This document shows, in pieces, positions 6,826 through 12,564 of a stretch of 12,564 nucleotides of DNA. The notes below the pieces were generated by a model. It was not told where the DNA came from. It saw nothing but the letters and a program-made list of their open reading frames with translations, and ran no database searches. Positions within the stretch are counted from its first letter, which is position 1, and every line of letters begins with the position of its first letter. The translations under genes and the position numbers were made by a program. Origin of the DNA: DAOTUL01 sp034437435. Its GTDB lineage: Bacteria; Chloroflexota; Anaerolineae; Aggregatilineales; Phototrophicaceae. Where the stretch lies: contig CAYQJO010000120.1 in the NCBI GenBank assembly GCA_964417785.1, forward strand, positions 1-12,564. Direction: 5' to 3'.

Positions 6826-8706
6826 TCAGTCGACGTGGGTGATGGCCTGGGGTTCCAGTGATACGTTGGTTGACCAGTTGCCCGCCAGATCGACGGCCCA
6901 GGCAGCGAACTCATAAGTGCGGCCCGGTGAGGCAGCGTAATCGGCGCTGGTGACGAGGACCCCGGCGCTGCGGTTGGTGGTATCCACCCAGGGCTGCCAT
7001 GTGCCGCCGTCGGTGCGCACGAAGATGACATAGCCGGCGATGCCGCTGTTATCCTCACCCCGCCAGGAAACGGTGAACACCGGCTCACTGATGGCGGGTA
7101 GGGCCAGCACTGTCGCTGTCGGCGGCTGTGTGTCCAGGACAGGATCGACGGTTGGGCGTAGTGGGATGCGTGTGGGTACGGGAGATTCGGTGACGATGAC
7201 GGGCGCGACCACCGTCGGGATTTCGACCGGTGCGGCGGATTCAAGCAAGATGTAGGGTGGGCCGCCAATCGCCATCCCACCGCCGGGGTCGCCGCTGCGA
7301 TCTATGTCTTCTAGCGCGGGTGGCAGGGGAATACGATAGCTGCCGTCTTCGCCAGGGATGGCCGTCGCTGTGCCATCAAGCGAGATCAACTGACCGCTGC
7401 TGCCGGATGCGGGTAGCGATAAGGTCGCTGCTTCGGTGGTGCGGTTCCACATGACCGTGATCCGTGCGTCCGTTTGGGAACGGCGAAACGACACGGTGAC
7501 GAATTGTTCATCCAGGTAATCGCGCCCCAGGCCCTCGAATGCTTCTGCTCCGAAAATCTGGGCGAGAAGGCGGTAGGCCTCCGCCACCGGACGGGCGCTG
7601 CCCGGTTGCTGGTGCTGGCTGAAACAGGTCGAATCGGGCAGGTTGCGATAGATGCCGTGTGCGTCACCGAAGCAGAGGGTGTCATCTGTACACAGGCCAC
7701 CGTTATGCGGTGGGAAATCGGTCCCGGCAGGCTGATCGCCGCAGTCATCGTAAAGCTGGTGGAAGAACACCTTCTCCGCACCTTCAGCAAAAGCATAGGC
7801 GGTGCTTTGAATGGCGAACCATGCCTGTTGTTCCAGGCTGGCGCGGTCTTTGCTGGCTGGGTCCCATATCGGGCCGGGATAGTCGTCCCACACCGGCACA
7901 CCGCTCTCATTAAGCCAGACCGGGCGTTTCAAATCATAAGCCCGCAGCGTGTCAATCGCATAGCGGACCAGCCATCCGGAACGCCAGACATCGCCGTAGT
8001 TGTGGACGGCGACGATATCCATATAGTAGTTAAAATCTTCAGCCTGGGGATCGTTGAGATAGATGGCAAGGACCTGTGCCAGCCAGTTATCGGGCGTGAT
8101 ATAGGTCAGGCCGCCGAACATCACGGTCGCGTCAGGATTGGCGCTTTTGGCGGCGAGATAGGCGGTTTTGAGCAGACGGGCGTAATCATTGACACTGCCA
8201 CGCCAGAAACCGATAAAGTCGGGTTCGTTCCAGACCTCCCAAATCTGAATTTCTGCGCTGTAGCGGCTGACGGCGGCATACACGAAGCTGGCCCAGGGAT
8301 TGTCTGGATTGATGGTTTTGTCCTCACCGGGACGGTCGCTGCCATCACTGAAGACCGGTTCGTAGAGTCCTTGAATCCGGTTCCCATCGGCATAGAATTC
8401 CGGTCTGCCCAGTAGGATCGCGTTGATCTGCAAGCCGTGCTGCCGGTCGTCACGGACCTGCCGGTCGTAATCGGACCAGTCCCAGGTTCCGGTGTCGGTC
8501 TCGACCCGGTTCCAGTAAAGCGGCCAGCGATTCCAACCGGCTCCCAGGCTGAGTGCCTGACGGTAACGGTCAGGGCTGGTGATGTCGGATACTGACGAGA
8601 TGTGGGTAATTCCGAGCCGGTCGGCACGGATGAAGCGGTCCATCTGTGCATCCAGACGGACCAGCAGAAAAGTCAACAACAGGGGCAGCAGCCAGCGGCG
8701 CGACAT
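6826..8706 (-). CDS. Secreted clan GH-A-like glycoside hydrolase with C-terminal Fn3-like domain
   Basis: The 626-residue protein starts with a signal peptide (MSRRWLLPLLLTFLLV, cleavage likely near DAQ, residue 20). Residues about 25-400 look like a (beta/alpha)8 glycosidase of clan GH-A: WEVWNEPD gives the expected acid/base Glu161, and PVWLNESG gives the nucleophile Glu267, with AVHNYGD at 233-239 between. GH39- or GH5-like relatives are possible; I cannot fix the family or the sugar. Residues about 400-500 may be a small beta domain. A Pro/Thr/Val-rich linker near 500-545 leads to a domain with the WRGEDNSGIAGY and YEFAAWAVDLAGN pattern of fibronectin type III-like modules. There is no anchor or C-terminal membrane segment. 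It starts five bases after the lipoprotein stop with no clear Shine-Dalgarno, so coupled translation is likely. The role is probably breakdown of external polysaccharide. Confidence 0.85.
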   Translation of the reverse strand: MSRRWLLPLLLTFLLVRLDAQMDRFIRADRLGITHISSVSDITSPDRYRQALSLGAGWNRWPLYWNRVETDTGTWDWSDYDRQVRDDRQHGLQINAILLGRPEFYADGNRIQGLYEPVFSDGSDRPGEDKTINPDNPWASFVYAAVSRYSAEIQIWEVWNEPDFIGFWRGSVNDYARLLKTAYLAAKSANPDATVMFGGLTYITPDNWLAQVLAIYLNDPQAEDFNYYMDIVAVHNYGDVWRSGWLVRYAIDTLRAYDLKRPVWLNESGVPVWDDYPGPIWDPASKDRASLEQQAWFAIQSTAYAFAEGAEKVFFHQLYDDCGDQPAGTDFPPHNGGLCTDDTLCFGDAHGIYRNLPDSTCFSQHQQPGSARPVAEAYRLLAQIFGAEAFEGLGRDYLDEQFVTVSFRRSQTDARITVMWNRTTEAATLSLPASGSSGQLISLDGTATAIPGEDGSYRIPLPPALEDIDRSGDPGGGMAIGGPPYILLESAAPVEIPTVVAPVIVTESPVPTRIPLRPTVDPVLDTQPPTATVLALPAISEPVFTVSWRGEDNSGIAGYVIFVRTDGGTWQPWVDTTNRSAGVLVTSADYAASPGRTYEFAAWAVDLAGNWSTNVSLEPQAITHVD

Positions 8707-8711
8707 TCAGA

Positions 8712-9269
8712 TCAGGGGGTACTCAGGCCGTCGAAGTACACCTGGAAGCGCTGGCACAGTGGTGTATCGCTGGCGGCATAAACATAGAGAATAGTGTCCC
8801 CCTCGGCGGTGAACTGGCCGGTGCCGGTGCAGGGTTCTGGTGTAGCCGATTGAGCGCTGAACAGTCCCGGCGGGCGTGTGATGCAACTGACGAAATTATC
8901 GCGGATACGGTCCTGATTGATGACGGCCAGCACACCGGCGACCGGCACGCGAGCCTCGGTCAGGTTGGTGATGTTCTCCAGGTAGATGCGAGCATCCAGC
9001 GCACCGCGCTCACGGTAGCAGTCCAGCAGGGTGTCGAGCCGGTCCACCAGCGCCGTCTGGGCTATATTGCCAGTCAACAGGCTGGCTCCGCCGAGCGCGG
9101 CCACAATGGCGTCCTGCACGTTATCGGTCTCCTGGCTGGAATAGCCGGCAATGGTGGGGAAAAAGCTCTGGACCGCTTCGGTATCGGTGTCAAGGTCGCC
9201 AGTATCGCTGGTATCACAGGCAGCCAGCACAAAGATCATGAGCAGCAGCAAGATTATTTTGTGGGACAT
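8712..9269 (-). CDS. Predicted lipoprotein of unknown function
   Basis: The 185-residue product begins with a type II signal (MSHKIILLLLMIFVLAAC), whose lipobox LAAC puts the lipidated cysteine at residue 18. An acidic tether follows (DTSDTGDLDTDTE). The mature part has four further cysteines (in DCYRERG, FVSCITR, EPCTGTG and PLCQRF), suggesting two disulfides and so an extracytoplasmic location. I recognise no domain. A strong GAGGAGGAG ribosome site lies about seven bases before the ATG. It sits between lspA, whose product would process it, and the glycosidase gene five bases downstream, so it may work with that enzyme at the cell surface, for example in binding substrate; this last point is inference from position only. 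Confidence 0.85.
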   Translation of the reverse strand: MSHKIILLLLMIFVLAACDTSDTGDLDTDTEAVQSFFPTIAGYSSQETDNVQDAIVAALGGASLLTGNIAQTALVDRLDTLLDCYRERGALDARIYLENITNLTEARVPVAGVLAVINQDRIRDNFVSCITRPPGLFSAQSATPEPCTGTGQFTAEGDTILYVYAASDTPLCQRFQVYFDGLSTP

Positions 9270-9315
9270 ACAATATCTCCTCCTCGAAATGTTCTACCCT
9301 AATGATAGACCCATT

Positions 9316-9846
9316 TCATGGTTGGTGGGTTTCATCCCCCAAAGATTGGAGGGTGCGTTTCTCGCGCCGCTCCAGTCGCCAGCTATCGTAGATGATGAGG
9401 GCCACCCCCAGGACAATCGCGTGGTCGGCCAGATTGGAGACGTTGGAAATCACATCCGGGATACGATAATGGATGAAATCGACGACGTGTTCGTGGCGCA
9501 GCCGGTCGATGGCATTGCCGAGTGCGCCGCCGCAGATCATGGCGGTGGCAATCTGGGTGATCCAGGCTTCGTTGGGAATACGCGGGAAATAGTAAAGCAT
9601 GCCGGCGACGATAACCAGTGCCAGCACCAGGAAAATGTCGCCCGCCTCCGGCAGAAAGCCAAATGCCGAGCCGGTGTTGGCGCTGCGGGTGAACTGGAAG
9701 TAAGGGACCAGCGCCGGGATGGGTTCGACCGTCTCGCCCAACTCCACATTGTTGATGACCAGTTCTTTAGTGATTTGATCGATGACGATGATCGCGGCGA
9801 TCAGCGCCAGGGCTGCAAATATCCGTTTACGATTCATGCGCTGCAT
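9316..9846 (-). CDS. lspA: Lipoprotein signal peptidase (signal peptidase II)
   Basis: LspA is the membrane aspartyl protease that removes signal peptides from diacylglyceryl-modified prolipoproteins. The protein has four hydrophobic segments and the family's conserved blocks: IDQITK near the first helix, FTRSANTGSAFGF, GGALGNAIDRL with the first catalytic Asp, and SNLADHAIVLG with the second (Asp111 and Asp138 counted from the MNRK start; add three for the longer form). Length, about 173-176 residues, is normal. Two ATGs nine bases apart (9846 and 9837) are equally plausible, and neither has a clear ribosome site; I give the longer. A frame that continues upstream into the assembly gap is an artefact. 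The gene lies 46 bases upstream of the lipoprotein gene. Confidence 0.95.
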   Translation of the reverse strand: MQRMNRKRIFAALALIAAIIVIDQITKELVINNVELGETVEPIPALVPYFQFTRSANTGSAFGFLPEAGDIFLVLALVIVAGMLYYFPRIPNEAWITQIATAMICGGALGNAIDRLRHEHVVDFIHYRIPDVISNVSNLADHAIVLGVALIIYDSWRLERREKRTLQSLGDETHQP

Positions 9847-12564
9847 TGTAATGGCGAAAAATGTAAATGTCAGCGTAGAATTTCTGCCCGGTAGCGCTGG
9901 CGNNNNNNNNNNNNNNNNNNNNNNNNNNNNNNNNNNNNNNNNNNNNNNNNNNNNNNNNNNNNNNNNNNNNNNNNNNNNNNNNNNNNNNNNNNNNNNNNNN
10001 NNCACCCGGTAGAGCAGTGCTTCCGGTTTCTGGGTCGAGTGGGCTTTCCTGCCGTCGATTTTGATCCGTTCTTTGCCCACACACAATGGAATCTCCCATA
10101 CGCTGGTCATCTGCTTGTCGTCGTTCAGATGCTTCATGGTGTGATGGTTGAAAGTGTAGCGCTTTTGTGTCTGTGATTTCTTGGCCCAGATCAAGGTCTC
10201 GGTGGCATTGGTGAAGCGTGTACCACGAAAGTTGGGCATGGGGTTGGTTTTGTGCCAGATCACGTCGTTGAGAATCCAGTAGCCCAGGTCCATCATGATC
10301 GATCCGACGCGGAAGATATTATGATAGCTGCCGATGACCCATATCGTGCCGGTGTCTTTGAGTACCCGGCGGCATTCGCTCAACCAGGCGCGAGTGAAGG
10401 TATCGTAGGTTGTGAAACTGTCGAATTGATCCCAATCATCGTCCACGCCGTCCACCAGGGTTTCGTTGGGCCGCCGGAGTTCCTGCTGTAATTGCAGGTT
10501 ATAGGGTGGATCGGCAAACACCAGATCGACACTTTTGTCGGACAGGGTTTTGAGGACTTCGATACAGTCGCCGGGTAAAATCTGGTTCAAGGGCAATTCG
10601 CACATATTATCTATTTTACCCCTATCGGACAGGTGTTCACACCTGCTATTATTCTCGATTATGGAAGAAACAGCCCAATTCACAGTACAGTACGCAGGCG
10701 AACGCCTGGATAAGCTGGTAGTGGCGGAACTGCCGCAGCTTTCACGCGCTCAGGTCCAGACCATGATTAAAGAGGGTCTGGTAACGGTCGATGGTCATCA
10801 GATCAAACCGGGAATCAAGCTGCGCGGTGGCGAAGTTGTCCAGGTGACGCTGCCACAGCCGGACGAAGTACGGATCGAACCGGAAGCCATCGACTTGAAA
10901 GTTGTCTATGAGGATGACGATCTGGCCGTAATCGACAAACCTGCCGGGATGGTGGTCCATCCCGGCGTGGGCAATGAAACCGGCACGCTGGTGAATGCCA
11001 TCCTGGCTCGCTGGCCTGAACTCACCACCATGAACGATCCCGATGAGCGGCGCGGCATTGTCCACCGCCTGGATAAAGAGACCAGCGGCCTGATTGTCAT
11101 CGCCAAGCACGAAGCAGCATTGGCTGACTTGATGCAGCAGTTCCAGGATCGCACCGTCGAAAAGACCTATATGGCGCTGCTGGAACGTACACCGAAAACC
11201 CACAATGGGCGCATTGATGCCCCTATCGGGCGCAACCCCAAACAGCGCAAACAGATGGCTGTCACCCGTGAAGGGCGCGAGGCCGTCACCGAGTACCACG
11301 TCCTCGATGACCAGTTTCAGGATCAGGCGGCCCTGGTGGTGTTCAAGCCGCTGACCGGACGCACCCACCAGATTCGCGTCCATGCTGCTTTCATCGGCTG
11401 CCCGGTGCTGGGCGACCGGGTTTATGGCTTCCGCAAGCAGCGCACCCGCATGAAACGTCATTTTTTACACGCGGCCACGCTGGCTTTCGATCACCCAGCC
11501 AGCGGTGAACGGATACAATTTGAATCACCGCTGCCGGTTGGCTTGCAGCAAATCATGGATAAGCTGCGCTAATCCGTTACAATAGCGCCAGATCAGCGAG
11601 AACAAGGACAGAGAATCGATGCGCGAAATAACCATCGCAACTGTGCAAATGCGACCCCGCCTGGGCGAAGCCGAGGAAAACCTCATCAAAATGTCGGAGA
11701 TGATCTCCCGGATCGCCAGCCAGCAGCGGGTTGATCTGATCGTCTTTCCTGAACTCATCACCAGTGGCAACGAATTGGGCCTGCGTTTCACCGAGTTGGC
11801 GCAGCGTGTACCCGGCCCGACCGTGAATCTGATCGCCCAGCGGGCCAACGAACACGGCGTTTTTGTCGCTTTCGGCATGGTGACCAAGGAGCGCGTCGAG
11901 AGTGTGCTGTACAACTCGGCAATACTGGTCGGCCCGGATGGCGAGTTGATCGATGTCTACAACAAGATTCACCTGCGCGGTGAGGAGCGGATGGCCTTCC
12001 GTGAGGGGTTCAAGCTGCCGGTGGCGGAGACGGAAATCGGCAATATCGGCATGCTGCTCGGCTATGACCTGGCGTTCCCGGAAGTGTCTCGCAGTCTGGC
12101 GCTCGACGGAGCCGAGATTCTGGTGGTGATGGCGAACTGGGAAGCGGCCAACATCGATGAGTGGAAGACCTATCTGCGGGCGCGGGCTTATGAGAACGCG
12201 GTGTTTGTGGCCGGGGCCAACCGTGTCGGCGAGGATGTGACCCTGACCTTCGGCGGTGAGAGTATGGTCGTCGGGCCGCGTGGACAGATTTATGCGTCGC
12301 TGGCCGAGGAGACCGATCCCGAAACCGGTGCGCCGCTGGAAGGTTTCTCCGTCGCCCGCATTGACCTGGACAATGTGCGCAAATTCCGCGAGGAATACCA
12401 GTTTATCCAGACGCGCCAACCGGCCATGTACCGTTCCATTGTGAAGAAATACTGATGGCGATCATTGTCTATGGGCATCCCTTTTGTCCGATGCTGCCGC
12501 CGGTGCTGGGGATGCTCAAGCAAGCCAGAGTTGAATATGACTACATCAACATCCACGAGGATGA

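Overview
This window looks like a bacterial chromosomal scaffold with fairly high GC content. It carries 13 protein-coding genes (three of them partial), one 100-base assembly gap, and no RNA gene, CRISPR array, insertion sequence or prophage that I can see. Gene content and protein style suggest an environmental member of Chloroflexota (Anaerolineae-like): a DusB with a GCWVPK motif, a secreted glycosidase beside a small lipoprotein, and strong TATAAT boxes with poor -35 elements. That placement is a guess; the sequence has no taxonomic marker that settles it. Several genes use non-ATG starts (GTG for the TPR protein, TTG for endonuclease V).

Layout. Bases 1-3065 (minus strand) form one apparent operon: a mannonate dehydratase-like TIM-barrel enzyme, then dusB (ATGA overlap), then an exported TPR-repeat protein that runs off the left edge. 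A divergent promoter region (3066-3197) separates it from a plus-strand aldo/keto reductase of the Kv-beta-like type (3198-4196). That gene converges on a minus-strand pair, a small membrane protein and endonuclease V (nfi), which overlap by four bases. A rho-independent terminator at 5258-5284 ends the next minus-strand gene, a KamA-family radical SAM/PLP aminomutase-like enzyme (5312-6649). That gene has an extended -10 promoter overlapped by a long palindromic operator (6748-6800).

Upstream lies a minus-strand cluster: lspA (lipoprotein signal peptidase), a predicted lipoprotein, and a secreted clan GH-A-like glycoside hydrolase with a C-terminal Fn3-like domain. The lspA side abuts a run of 100 Ns (9903-10002). 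Beyond the gap is the first 201 codons of a CcrM-type adenine methyltransferase (predicted GANTC), divergent from an rluD-type pseudouridine synthase. The plus strand continues with a nitrilase-superfamily protein whose catalytic cysteine is replaced by glycine, then a glutaredoxin-like gene cut by the right edge.

How the genes fit together. Most are housekeeping: tRNA and rRNA modification, deoxyinosine repair, lipoprotein maturation. The most unusual points are the cysteine-less nitrilase homologue coupled to a glutaredoxin-like gene, the KamA-family enzyme with an altered substrate pocket under a dedicated operator, and the CcrM-like methyltransferase outside its classical alphaproteobacterial setting. 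I see no convincing new multi-gene defence or mobile system.
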